Positions 9,955 through 18,243 of a stretch of DNA of 64,000 nt are shown piece after piece. The translations under genes and the position numbers were made by a program. The stretch spans positions 124,001 to 188,000 of the forward strand of contig VGBR01000004.1 in the NCBI GenBank assembly GCA_016870355.1, in the 5' to 3' direction. The stretch's first letter is position 1; each line of letters starts with the position of its first letter. The notes below the pieces were generated by a model. That model searched no databases and was not told where the DNA came from. It saw only the letters and a list, made by a program, of their open reading frames with translations. Origin of the DNA: Actinomycetota bacterium (lineage in GTDB: Bacteria; Actinomycetota; Acidimicrobiia; IMCC26256; PALSA-555).

Positions 9955-11139
9955 TCAGTGGTCGCGGCCGAGCACGAGCGCGCTCGTCGGCACCATCGTC
10001 CCCGCGGTCACGAGCACGTGCTCGACGTCGGGCGGCTGGTTCGTGGACTCGCCCCGAATGAGCCGGACCCCTTCAGCGATGCCGTTCATGCCGTGGATGT
10101 AGGCCTCGCCGAGCTGGCCACCGTTGGTGTTGATGGGCAGCCGCCCACCAAGCTCGATGTTGCCGTCGGCGATGAAGTCCTTGGCCTCCCCCCGCTTGCA
10201 GAAGCCGAACTCCTCGAGCTGGGGCAGCGCCAGCGGGGTGAAGTGGTCGTAGATGATCGCGGCCTGCATGTCGTCGGGGCCGAGGCCGGTGGTGTTCCAG
10301 AGCTGGCGGGCGATCAGCCCCATCTCGGGGAGCCCGGTGATCGACTCCCGGTAGTAGCTCGTCATCATGTCCTGGTTCTCGCCCGCGCCTTGGGCTGACG
10401 CGCGCACGATCGCGGGCGTGCTCGGGAGGTCCTTCGCTCGTTCCGGCGTCGTGACGACGAGCGCTTGTCCCCCGTCACTCTCCTGGCAGCAGTCGAGCAG
10501 GTGGAGCGGCTCGACGATCCACCTGCTCTCTTGGTGATCCTGGAGGGTGATCGGCTTCTCGTAGAACCAGGCCTTCGGGTTGTTGGCCGCGTGCTTGCGG
10601 TCGGCGACAGCGATGCGGCCGAAGTCCTCGCTCGTCGCCCCGTACTCGTGCAGATACCGGGTCGCGAACATCGCCACCCATTGAGCGGGGGTGAGGAGGC
10701 CGTGCGGTGAGTACCACGAGAAGTGCGCGGTGTCGGCGGTCGGCGCCGGGGCGCGATCCTGCACGCCGGTGCCGAAGCGGTGTCCGGAACGCTCGTTGAA
10801 CGCGCGGTAGCAGACGACGTAGTCGGCCACCCCGGCGCTGACGGCGAGCACGGCCTGCTGGATGGTGCCGCACGCCGCGCCGCCGCCGTGGTGGATGCGG
10901 GAGAAGAAGCTGATCTCCCCCACGCCGAGGTTCTTGGCGACTTCGATCTCGGGGTTCGTGTCCTGGGTGAAGGTGACGAAGCCGTCGATGTCGCTCGGCT
11001 TCAAGCCGGCGTCGGCGATCGCGGCTTCGCACGCTTCGATCGCCAGCTGGAGATCGGAGCGGCCTGACTCCTTGGAGAACTCGGTCGCGCCGATCCCCAC
11101 GATGGCACCGGCGTCCACCAGGCGGTGCTTCTCGCTCAT
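9955..11139 (-). CDS. ltp2: Ltp2-like steroid acyl-CoA aldolase (thiolase fold)
   Basis: 394 residues from ATG 11139. Thiolase-superfamily lipid-transfer protein. It opens IVGIGATEFSK, has HHGGGAACGT with Cys90 near the thiolase nucleophile position, and NTNGGQLGEAYIHGMNG near the end. In mycobacteria Ltp2 cleaves the 17-hydroxy-22-oyl-CoA intermediate to androstenedione-type ketone and propionyl-CoA, together with the DUF35 domain of ChsH2. Here the gene is last in an operon-like run with chsH1-, chsE1-, chsH2- and chsE2-like genes, the same set as the igr operon of Mycobacterium tuberculosis. The assignment rests on this set plus motif similarity. Confidence 0.85.
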   Translation of the reverse strand: MSEKHRLVDAGAIVGIGATEFSKESGRSDLQLAIEACEAAIADAGLKPSDIDGFVTFTQDTNPEIEVAKNLGVGEISFFSRIHHGGGAACGTIQQAVLAVSAGVADYVVCYRAFNERSGHRFGTGVQDRAPAPTADTAHFSWYSPHGLLTPAQWVAMFATRYLHEYGATSEDFGRIAVADRKHAANNPKAWFYEKPITLQDHQESRWIVEPLHLLDCCQESDGGQALVVTTPERAKDLPSTPAIVRASAQGAGENQDMMTSYYRESITGLPEMGLIARQLWNTTGLGPDDMQAAIIYDHFTPLALPQLEEFGFCKRGEAKDFIADGNIELGGRLPINTNGGQLGEAYIHGMNGIAEGVRLIRGESTNQPPDVEHVLVTAGTMVPTSALVLGRDH

Positions 11140-11161
11140 CTCCCCGGCTCCGGACGCTCGC

Positions 11162-11578
11162 TCATGTCGGCAGCTCCAAGAGAACCGTGCCGGTGACGTG
11201 GTCGCCGAGGCTGTTCGCGCCGCGAAGCGACACCTCGATGACGCCGTCCTCCTTCTTGGTGACCGAGCCGGTCATCACCATCGTGTCGCCCGGGTAGTTC
11301 GGCGCTCCGAGACGGATCTTGACCGACTTGAACAGCGTGTCGGGGCCGGCCCAGTCGGTCACGAACCGGCCCACGAACCCGTTGCTCGTCAGGATGTTCA
11401 TGAAGATGTCCTTGGACCCGCGCTCCTGCGCAAGACCGGGGTCGTGGTGCACATCTTGGTAGTCGCGGGATGCGATCGCGGTGGCGACGATCAACGTGCG
11501 GGTGAGTGGGATGTCGAGCTGTGGCAGCTCATCCCCGACGTTCACGTCGTCGTACTTGAGCGAGGTCGTCGTGCTCAT
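11162..11578 (-). CDS. chsH1: MaoC-like hydratase, ChsH1-like subunit
   Basis: 138 residues. ATG 11578 overlaps the stop of the upstream acyl-CoA dehydrogenase (ATGA). Single hot-dog domain. The hydratase-2 dyad is present as Asp39-x4-His44 in SRDYQDVHHDPGLA, so this is the catalytic half. In mycobacteria ChsH1 pairs with ChsH2 to hydrate the 17(20)-enoyl steroid CoA ester made by ChsE1-ChsE2. It shares an operon with the ChsH2-like fusion encoded at 12705-13670, whose own hot-dog domain is expected to supply the ligand-binding half. Length is close to the 129 residues of the mycobacterial protein. Confidence 0.86.
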   Translation of the reverse strand: MSTTTSLKYDDVNVGDELPQLDIPLTRTLIVATAIASRDYQDVHHDPGLAQERGSKDIFMNILTSNGFVGRFVTDWAGPDTLFKSVKIRLGAPNYPGDTMVMTGSVTKKEDGVIEVSLRGANSLGDHVTGTVLLELPT

Positions 11579-12690
11579 GACTTGAGTGCCTCCCCGAGCG
11601 CGATCTCGCGGCCAAGGCGCGCGAGCTGTGCGCTGGCGCCGCCGAGTGTGTCTTCGATCTGCTTGCCCCACAAGAAGTAGCGGTGCACGGGGTAGTCGAC
11701 GTCCGCGCCCATGCCTCCATGGAGATGCTGGACGTTGTGCACCGCGTGCTGACCGGCCTCGGATGCCCACCACTTGGCAACCAGCACCTCTGCGGTCGCG
11801 TCGCGGCCGGCGTCCAGCTTCCACGCCGCATGCAACGTGGTCACGCGGATCGCCTCCGTGTCGATGTACGCGTCGGCGGCGCGGATCTGCGCGCCCTGGA
11901 AGCTCGCGAGCGGTCGCCCGAACTGGTTCCGCTGGTTGGTGTACTCGGCCGCCATCGCGAGCGCGCCTTCGCACACGCCGATCTGCATGGCCGCCAGCCC
12001 GAGGAGGGCGCGGTCGACCATCCAGGGCAGTGCTCGATCGCTTCCCTCACCGAGCATGTCGGCAGGCGCGCCGTCGAACGTGAGGTGCGCCACCAACGAT
12101 CGATCAGTTGTCTGCGCCCTCTCTCGCGACATGCCGCTCGTGTGTGCGTCCACCACGAACACCCGTGGTCCGTCGTCGGTCGTCGCCGGCACGAGGACGA
12201 CATCCGCGACGTAGCCCGCCGGCACCGAGGGCTTCTGCCCATCGAGCCGCCAGCCCTGACCGTCAGGAGTCGCCCGAACGCAAGGACGCAGCGGGTCGTT
12301 CAGGCCTGCCTCTGCGAGCGCAGCCGTGACGAACCGCTCGCCCGATGCGATGCCCGGCAGCAGGCGCTGCCGCTGCTCGGGCGATCCGTGCTCCGCGATC
12401 GGAAGCGCGCCGCACACAATCGTCGCCCAGTACGGGACGGGCGAGACCGCACGACCCTGCTGCTCGAGGACGAGGGTCGTCTCGATCATCCCGAGCCCGC
12501 TGCCGCCGTCGGCCTCGGGGAGCGCGATCGCGAGCAGGTGCGCATCGGCGAGCGCGCGCCACAGGTCGCGGTCGATGCGCTCCTCGCCTGCTTCGATCTG
12601 CTTGATGCGACCGACGTCGGCGTGGTCCTGGAAGATCTGCGCGGCCAGCTCGCGAACCGCCTGCTGCTCCTCGCTGAGGGTGAAGTCCAT
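11575..12690 (-). CDS. chsE1: Acyl-CoA dehydrogenase, ChsE1/FadE28-like subunit
   Basis: 371 residues from ATG 12690. It starts MDFTLSEEQQAVRELA and has the C-terminal half typical of the short FadE28-like chains (NQRNQFGRPLASFQGAQ, HLHGGMGADVDYPVHRYF). Steroid acyl-CoA dehydrogenases of this type are alpha2-beta2 heterotetramers in which one chain supplies most FAD contacts and the other the catalytic base; the partner is most simply the FadE29-like chain at 13798-14979 in the same operon. Predicted reaction: alpha,beta-dehydrogenation of the 3-carbon steroid side-chain CoA ester. It overlaps chsH1 by four bases. A close relative sits at 28793-29917, again beside a FadE29-like gene. Confidence 0.85.
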   Translation of the reverse strand: MDFTLSEEQQAVRELAAQIFQDHADVGRIKQIEAGEERIDRDLWRALADAHLLAIALPEADGGSGLGMIETTLVLEQQGRAVSPVPYWATIVCGALPIAEHGSPEQRQRLLPGIASGERFVTAALAEAGLNDPLRPCVRATPDGQGWRLDGQKPSVPAGYVADVVLVPATTDDGPRVFVVDAHTSGMSRERAQTTDRSLVAHLTFDGAPADMLGEGSDRALPWMVDRALLGLAAMQIGVCEGALAMAAEYTNQRNQFGRPLASFQGAQIRAADAYIDTEAIRVTTLHAAWKLDAGRDATAEVLVAKWWASEAGQHAVHNVQHLHGGMGADVDYPVHRYFLWGKQIEDTLGGASAQLARLGREIALGEALKS

Positions 12691-12704
12691 CTACTCCGCC
12701 CTCA

Positions 12705-13670
12705 TCACTTGGTCGGGTGGAACGCCGGGAGGGTGAGGTCGGCGTCGTGGTCGACGAACTCGACCTCGACCGGCATGCCGACGGTGATCTCGGACGGATC
12801 GATGCCGACGATGTTGGCGACCAGCCGCGTGCCTTCCTCGAGCTCGATGAGGCCGACGGCGAGCGGGTAGTCGAACGACGGGACCTGCGGGTAGTGGTTC
12901 ACCACGAAGCTGTACACCGTGCCGCGCCCACTCGCGTCGACGGCGTCCCACTCGTACGAACCGCACTTGTCGCACCGAGGGCGCGGCGGGTGGCGCAGCG
13001 CCTGGCAGCCGGTGCACCGCTGGATCACCAGGCGGTGCTCCTTCGCGGCGTCGAACCAGAACTGGTTGTCGCGGTTGAGCGCGGGGCGCGGGCGCTTCGG
13101 ACGGGCCTGCTCCTCGCCGTCACCGGCGGACGCGGCCTGGCGGCCGGTCCCGGCGCGGAACTTGAGGATGCGGAACATCTGGCGGCCGACCGGCTCGCCT
13201 TCGAGCGTCTCGTATTCGACCCGTGTCGTGATGAAGTGACCGACGCCGAGGCCGGTGGCCTTCTCCTCTGAGACGGAGTCGATGACCGTGCGGTTGCGCA
13301 GGTGGTCGCCCAGGTGGACCATCCGGTCGTACTCCTGCTCGCAGTTCGTCGCGACCACCGAGGTGAAGCCTTCGCTCTCGACGAGCGCCATCAGCTCGTC
13401 CTGTGCGTTCCCGGGACCTCGGGAGGGTGGCGCGATGCCGCGCATCACCCACGCCTGCATCATCACGGGCGGCGCGATCACTTGACCGTGCACCGACCTC
13501 TCGGCCGCGCCGGCATCGGTGTAGACGGGATTCCTGTCACCCATCGCCTCGACCCAGTGCCGGATCATCGCTTGGTTCACTTCGTCGGCCCCGTCCTGCG
13601 TGCCGACCTCGCGACCTTCGAACTCCTTCAGCTTGGCGAGGAACGCTGCTTTGGCCGCGTCGTCCGCCAC
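12705..13670 (-). CDS. chsH2: MaoC/DUF35 fusion, ChsH2-like
   Basis: 321 residues. Two domains: an N-terminal hot-dog (FAS1-type dehydratase-like, about 1-175) without the Asp-x4-His dyad seen in the ChsH1-like protein, a charged linker (about 176-198), and a C-terminal DUF35 module with zinc ribbon Cys219, Cys222, Cys233 and Cys236 plus OB-fold. This architecture is that of mycobacterial ChsH2 (311 residues), which joins ChsH1 for hydration through its first domain and Ltp2 for aldol cleavage through its DUF35 domain. It is encoded between the two dehydrogenase chains, so the gene order differs from the mycobacterial igr operon, where chsE1 and chsE2 are adjacent. Confidence 0.88.
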   Translation of the reverse strand: MADDAAKAAFLAKLKEFEGREVGTQDGADEVNQAMIRHWVEAMGDRNPVYTDAGAAERSVHGQVIAPPVMMQAWVMRGIAPPSRGPGNAQDELMALVESEGFTSVVATNCEQEYDRMVHLGDHLRNRTVIDSVSEEKATGLGVGHFITTRVEYETLEGEPVGRQMFRILKFRAGTGRQAASAGDGEEQARPKRPRPALNRDNQFWFDAAKEHRLVIQRCTGCQALRHPPRPRCDKCGSYEWDAVDASGRGTVYSFVVNHYPQVPSFDYPLAVGLIELEEGTRLVANIVGIDPSEITVGMPVEVEFVDHDADLTLPAFHPTK

Positions 13671-13677
13671 TATTGCG

Positions 13678-13797
13678 CTGCTCCCACTCCGCTACTTCCG
13701 CTCGCTACGTTCGCTTCATCACCATGGCTCGCTCTCTGCGGCCCGGGATACCCGAGCCGCGGGCGTTCGGCTCGCGCCGCTCCGTTCGCAGCGACCA
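13678..13797. repeat. Intergenic repeat, two modules
   Basis: The gap between chsH2- and chsE2-like genes holds module A (GCTCCCACTCCGCTACTTCC at about 13679) and module B, a palindromic CCCGGGATACCCGAGCC block at 13742-13758 followed by GCGGGCGTTCG. Module A recurs at 20909 and 45810; module B recurs at 47349, 58261 and 63801. Confidence 0.6.
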
Positions 13798-14979
13798 TTA
13801 CCTTCCGCTCCTCACCATGCCGAGCCCGGTCGTCGCGACGATCTCCCGCAGCACCTCGACGACACCGCCACCGAAGGTGTTGATCTGCGCGGAGCGACCC
13901 ATGCGCTCGACGTCACCGAGCAACGCCGAGCCTGCGGATCCGTGCGGCAGGTACCCCACCGCGCCGAGGATGCCGAGGAAGAGTCGATAGGCGTCGATCT
14001 GTGTCTCGACGCCGAACACCTTCGCGGCGGACGCGTCCGTCGGCGTGAGTGTGTCGTTCGCGACCGCCGCGGCCATCCGCCAGTTGAGCAGCTTCATCGC
14101 CTCCAGCTTGGCGTGCGCCTTCGCGAGATCCATCTGGACCCACGGCACGTCGATCATGCGTTGGCTGCCGTCGCCCGACGGCGTGTCGCGGCACCACTGG
14201 ACCATGTCGTCGTAGAGGCGGTGCGTCGTGCCACCGAGCGCGGCGAGGCCGACGCGCTCGTGATTGAGCTGGTTCGTGATGAGTCGCCAACCCGTGTTCA
14301 CGTCACCGACCACGTTGCTCTTCGGCACCCTCACGTCGTCGTAGTAGGACGCCTGCGTCACCACGCTCCCGACCGTCACGATCGGCGTGCACTTGAACCC
14401 CGGCGACGACGTCGGCACGATGATGATCGAGATGCCCTTGTGCTTCGGGGCGTCGGGATCGGTGCGGCAGGCCAGCCAGATGTAGTCGGCCTGGTTGGCG
14501 CCGCTGGTGAACACCTTGTTGCCGTTGATGACCCACTCGTCACCGTCGTCGTCCGCACGAGTGCGCAGCGATGCCAGATCGGTGCCGGCCTCGGGCTCGG
14601 TGTACCCGATGGCGAAGTTGATGTCGCCGCTCAGGATCCCTGGCAGGAACTCACGCTTCTGCTCCTCGGAGCCGTACGTCATGATCGTGGGCCCGACCGT
14701 GTTGATGGTGACGAACGGGAACGGTGCGCCTGCTCGCTGCACCTCGTCGAAGAACACGAACTGGTCGAGCGTGCCCCGGCCCTGGCCGCCGTACTCCTTG
14801 GGCCACCCGATGCCGAGCCAGCCGTCGGCACCCATCTTCCGCACGACGTCACGGAACTTGGCGTTCCCCTCGCCCGGCGGGCCGAGCTCCTCACGCACCT
14901 CGGGCGTCAAGAGCGCGTCGAAGTACTCCCTGAGCTCCTTGCGCAGGGCGCGCTGCTCGTCCGTGTAGTCGAGAAACAT
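13798..14979 (-). CDS. chsE2: Acyl-CoA dehydrogenase, ChsE2/FadE29-like subunit
   Basis: 393 residues from ATG 14979. It is first in the igr-like operon. It begins FLDYTDEQRALRKELREYF like its paralogues at 31102 and 37644. The flavin/substrate signature IGYTEPEAGTDLASL is present, and Glu241 in NQLNHERV is at the position of the catalytic base described for FadE29-type chains. It should pair with the FadE28-like chain encoded at 11575-12690 and introduce the double bond in the shortened side chain. A perfect KstR-type motif starts on the last base of the start codon's ATG region, which suggests control by the KstR-like repressor and a very short or absent leader. Confidence 0.88.
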   Translation of the reverse strand: MFLDYTDEQRALRKELREYFDALLTPEVREELGPPGEGNAKFRDVVRKMGADGWLGIGWPKEYGGQGRGTLDQFVFFDEVQRAGAPFPFVTINTVGPTIMTYGSEEQKREFLPGILSGDINFAIGYTEPEAGTDLASLRTRADDDGDEWVINGNKVFTSGANQADYIWLACRTDPDAPKHKGISIIIVPTSSPGFKCTPIVTVGSVVTQASYYDDVRVPKSNVVGDVNTGWRLITNQLNHERVGLAALGGTTHRLYDDMVQWCRDTPSGDGSQRMIDVPWVQMDLAKAHAKLEAMKLLNWRMAAAVANDTLTPTDASAAKVFGVETQIDAYRLFLGILGAVGYLPHGSAGSALLGDVERMGRSAQINTFGGGVVEVLREIVATTGLGMVRSGR

Positions 14980-14992
14980 AGAACGCGTTTCA
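14979..14992. promoter_or_regulatory. KstR-type operator at the chsE2 start
   Basis: TAGAACGCGTTTCA matches TnnAACnnGTTnnA at every fixed position. It touches the ATG (14977-14979, minus strand) of the first gene of the igr-like operon. A TAGATT box lies just upstream on the minus strand. The consensus is known from mycobacterial KstR; binding here is inferred. Confidence 0.65.
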
Positions 14993-15087
14993 ATCTACCG
15001 GCGCCCCCGAAGACCGGCCAGCTCCGGCCTTTCCCCTGTGTTCGAGCGTCGGTAACGTGCTCATCGCCCTGATCGAGGGGGGCAACC

Positions 15088-15714
15088 ATGGGCGACGGCG
15101 ACGCAGCCGACACCCAAGAGGGCGGTCGACCCATCCCCGACGCCCACCCGGTCGGCACGGCGCGCCGAGGGTGCTCGGTCCCGATCCTCGTGCTCTGCTC
15201 GCTGGTCGTCGGTGCGTTGTTCGCCGCCGGGGCCCTCTCCTTGGTCATACGCGACGACCATTCGCGGCGATCACTCGACGCGGCCGCGTCCGGATCGAAC
15301 CAGGAGTCCGCGTCGAGCTCCACCTCGACCTCGGCCTCCGGCCCCACTTCGTCCACCTCAGCAGCCGTCACCACGACCGTGAAGTCGAACGGGAGCGGCG
15401 CAAGCGCGACTGGCACCAAGTCGATGACGACCACCACCAAGCCGATGGTGCCGACGATCGACACCTACTACGCACTCCCCAACCCAGCCGAGTGTGACAG
15501 CTCGAAGCCTCTGAGCATCAACGTCACGTTCTCCTAGACCACCTCGCACTCGACGCAGACGGCGCTCAGTCAGAGTGCAGGCGTGGGATCTCCTGACGGC
15601 TCGAAGACTCTCGTCCTGGCCTGCGGGACCTACGGCCTCCAGTTCGCGCTCACAGCCTCCGGCCCCGGCGGAGCTGCGCAGAGCTCGATCCAGGTCAGCG
15701 TCGTGGACGGGCCG
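15088..15714 (+). pseudogene. Membrane-anchored Ig-like protein (paralogue 4), amber-interrupted
   Basis: ATG 15088 opens a 149-codon frame with a membrane helix (CSVPILVLCSLVVGALFAAG), a Ser/Thr-rich linker and the first strands of the beta domain (AECDSSKPLSINVTFS), then TAG at 15535-15537. The same frame continues TTSHSTQTALS...LACGTYGLQFALTASGPGG, which aligns without gaps to paralogue 2 (7332-7970) around FTVSWSTTNATQTVLS; the TAG falls exactly on the conserved Trp. One G-to-A change in TGG would explain it. Past the homology (about 15714) the frame has no stop until 16210-16212, deep inside the convergent CoA-transferase gene, so the original end is also unclear. Most likely a recent pseudogene; readthrough cannot be excluded. 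Confidence 0.7.
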
Positions 15715-15810
15715 CGGCTGACACAGCCGTCGCCCGTTGCCTCACGTTGCTCGCCCGCGGCGGGATCTGACGATCGGCACGCATTGCCGGCGGCGCCTCG
15801 AGCTCTTCGG

Positions 15811-18171
15811 TCAGGGCGTCATCGAGGTCCCGGTGATCCCGTCGCGCTCGAGACGATCGATCTCGGTCTCGGACAACCCGAGCTCCTCGAGGATCTCTCG
15901 GTTGTGCTGACCGAGCGTCGGCGCACCGAAGCGATGATGCGCGTCGGTGAACGAGAACCGCATCGGCCAGCCGGGATAGCGGCGGGGTCCGGCGATCGCG
16001 TGGTCGAGCTCGACGAACCACTCGCGAGCGTTGAGCTGCGGGTCGTGGTACATGCGAGGGACGGCGATCACGTGGGCGACCGGGATGCCGAGCGGCCGGA
16101 GGGCACCGACCACCTCCGCCGGGGAGCGCGATGCCGTCCACGCGGCGATGCCAGCGTCGAGGTCGTCGTGACGCGCGTGGCGCCCGTCGAGCTTTCGGAG
16201 CGCGTCGTCTGATGCCCACTCCGCATGGTCGAGCGCGTTCGCGAAGACCTCCCACTGGTCGTCGTCGGCGATCGTGACGGCCACCCACTCGGGGATCGGG
16301 GTGTCGGCACGGCACGGGTACACACCCTGCGGCGCCACGGACTGATCCCGGTTGCCTTCGCGCGGCAGCGCCGCACCGTGCGCCGACCACTCGACGATGA
16401 GCTCCGCGGTCACGTTGGCACCCGTCTCGAGCTGGGCGACCTCGATGAGCTGTCCGTCACCCGTGCGCTCGCGGTAGGCCAAGGCAGCCTGCACCGCCAC
16501 CGCCGCGTGCATGCCGATCACCGGATCGGCGAGCCCGCCGGGATGCATCGGCACCTCAGGCGGTCCGGTGACGCTCGCCATGCCCGTCGCCTGCTCGATG
16601 ACCATCGCCCAGCCGACGTAGTCGCGCCACGGCCCCTCGAGCCCGAAGCCGGGCATCCGAACCATGATGATGTCGGGCTTCACCGTGCACAGCGCGTCGT
16701 AGCTCAACCCGAACTGCTCGACGACACGAGCCGAGAAGTTCTCCAGCACGACGTCGGCCTGCTCGACCAGCTTCAAGAACAGCGCCCGCCCGTCCTCGTG
16801 CGACAGCTCGAGCGTGACCTCGCGCTTGTTGAGGTTCACCGCCGCGAAGATGCCGCCGCGCTCGTACCAGTCGTCGCCGAGCTCAGGCACCGCGCCGGAG
16901 AAGCGGAAGCCATCGGGTCGACGGATCGACTCGACCTTGATGACCTCGGCACCGAACGACCCGAGGTACATCGTGCAGTACGGCCCCGCCCAGAACGATC
17001 CGAGATCGAGCACCCGCAACCCGTCGAACGGCAACCCCACCGGGTTTTCGGCACGTTGAACGACTTGGGAAGTCGTTGCACGTGCCCAGAACCCGGCGGT
17101 GAGGTTGGACGGGATCGCCGGAGCGGTTCCGCGGCGCTTCGACGGGGTCGCGCTGAGGCGGTAGGGAGGGCCGGGCATCGTGATGCCGTCCTCTTCGACG
17201 AAGAACGGGCGCTCCGCGAACTGTGCGTAGTCGAGCATCATGCGGCCGTCGCCGACCGGTGCCGTCGGCACACGGAACGCCTGACCGATCTCGACGATCT
17301 CTTCGGCGGTGCGCTCGTCGAGCCACGGTTGGATGCGTGCGAAGAACTCGTCGAGCGGTGGACCGCCAGGCGAGAGCTCGAGCTGACGAGTGCCGTACTC
17401 GTCGACGCCGAGCATCACGCAGGCGTCGGCGAACTGCTGCCCGGTGAGGCAGTTGATGCCGACCCAGCCGTCCTTGCAACGCACGATCCCGGGCAGCGGG
17501 AAGTAGCTCACCGAGGGTGGGGGTCGACCGGCCGAGAGCATGTCGTCCAGCACGATCATCGGGTAGGGCAGCGCACCGACGAGGCATTCCATCACCGACA
17601 GGTCAACGGTGACCGGTTCGTTGCGCTGCTGCGCGGCGCGCACGGCAGTCAGCGCGGCGGCCGCAGCGTAGGTGCCGGCCGTGTACTCGTGGATCCAAGC
17701 ACCGACCTGGACCGGCGACTGATGAGGCACGCCGTGGTTCGAGACCCAGCCACCAAGGGCTTGGAGCGTGAGCCCACTCGTCTCGATTCCGACGTACGGA
17801 CCTTCCTGCCCGAAGTCCGAGATGCGCACGATTGCGAGTGCCGGGTTCACCGCGCGGAGCTCGTCGAGGTCCACGCGGTGCGCTTCACACCCACCGGCGC
17901 CGAGGCTCTCGATGATCAAGTCAGCGTTCGCGACGTTGTCGTGCAGCCAACTTCGAGCATCGTCGGTCATGAGATCGGCACGGACGCTCCGCTTCCCGCA
18001 GTTCAGGTAGCGAAAGAGCACACCGTCGCGCCACGAGCGCAATGGGTCGCCGGCGTCGGGTTCCACCTTGATGACGTCGGCACCGAGCTCGCACAGCAGC
18101 TTGGTGGCGTAGGTCGCGGCGATCTGCCGCCCGATCTCCAGGACACGAAGCCCATCGAGCGCCTCAGCCAT
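15811..18171 (-). CDS. Tandem CaiB/BaiF (family III) CoA-transferase
   Basis: 786 residues, about twice the usual 390-410, because two family III CoA-transferase domains are fused. Domain 1 spans about 1-370 (LDGLRVLEIGRQIAATYATKLLCELGADVIKVEP) and domain 2 about 385-786 (FDGLRVLDLGSFWAGPYCTMYLGSFGAEVIKVES). Domain 2 has the Asp of LADPVIGMHAA at the catalytic aspartyl-CoA position. In domain 1 the equivalent stretch reads GAWIHEYTAG, with Glu in place of Asp, so that half may be structural or altered. Family III enzymes move CoA between acyl-CoA esters and free acids and form interlocked dimers; the fusion could form that assembly within one chain. A steroid or side-chain acid is a possible acceptor. 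Confidence 0.85.
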   Translation of the reverse strand: MAEALDGLRVLEIGRQIAATYATKLLCELGADVIKVEPDAGDPLRSWRDGVLFRYLNCGKRSVRADLMTDDARSWLHDNVANADLIIESLGAGGCEAHRVDLDELRAVNPALAIVRISDFGQEGPYVGIETSGLTLQALGGWVSNHGVPHQSPVQVGAWIHEYTAGTYAAAAALTAVRAAQQRNEPVTVDLSVMECLVGALPYPMIVLDDMLSAGRPPPSVSYFPLPGIVRCKDGWVGINCLTGQQFADACVMLGVDEYGTRQLELSPGGPPLDEFFARIQPWLDERTAEEIVEIGQAFRVPTAPVGDGRMMLDYAQFAERPFFVEEDGITMPGPPYRLSATPSKRRGTAPAIPSNLTAGFWARATTSQVVQRAENPVGLPFDGLRVLDLGSFWAGPYCTMYLGSFGAEVIKVESIRRPDGFRFSGAVPELGDDWYERGGIFAAVNLNKREVTLELSHEDGRALFLKLVEQADVVLENFSARVVEQFGLSYDALCTVKPDIIMVRMPGFGLEGPWRDYVGWAMVIEQATGMASVTGPPEVPMHPGGLADPVIGMHAAVAVQAALAYRERTGDGQLIEVAQLETGANVTAELIVEWSAHGAALPREGNRDQSVAPQGVYPCRADTPIPEWVAVTIADDDQWEVFANALDHAEWASDDALRKLDGRHARHDDLDAGIAAWTASRSPAEVVGALRPLGIPVAHVIAVPRMYHDPQLNAREWFVELDHAIAGPRRYPGWPMRFSFTDAHHRFGAPTLGQHNREILEELGLSETEIDRLERDGITGTSMTP

Positions 18172-18243
18172 TCGAGCGGGAGCGTAGAGGTAAGCGGGGG
18201 GCGGCGTCAGGTCGTCATGAGCAGCCGACCGAGGAAGTTTCCG

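Noticed and set aside
15583-16212. Separate gene starting at GTG 15583 after the amber codon
   Set aside because: It is in frame with the upstream part and continues the same domain; it then runs antisense into the CoA-transferase. Better read as the second half of a pseudogene.
16225-18243. A 670-codon open frame antisense to the double CoA-transferase
   Set aside because: It mirrors the third-position GC bias of the real gene, has no family motif and a His/Arg/Asp-rich composition. Only its last 74 codons (18244-18468) have a ribosome binding site and membrane segments and were kept.
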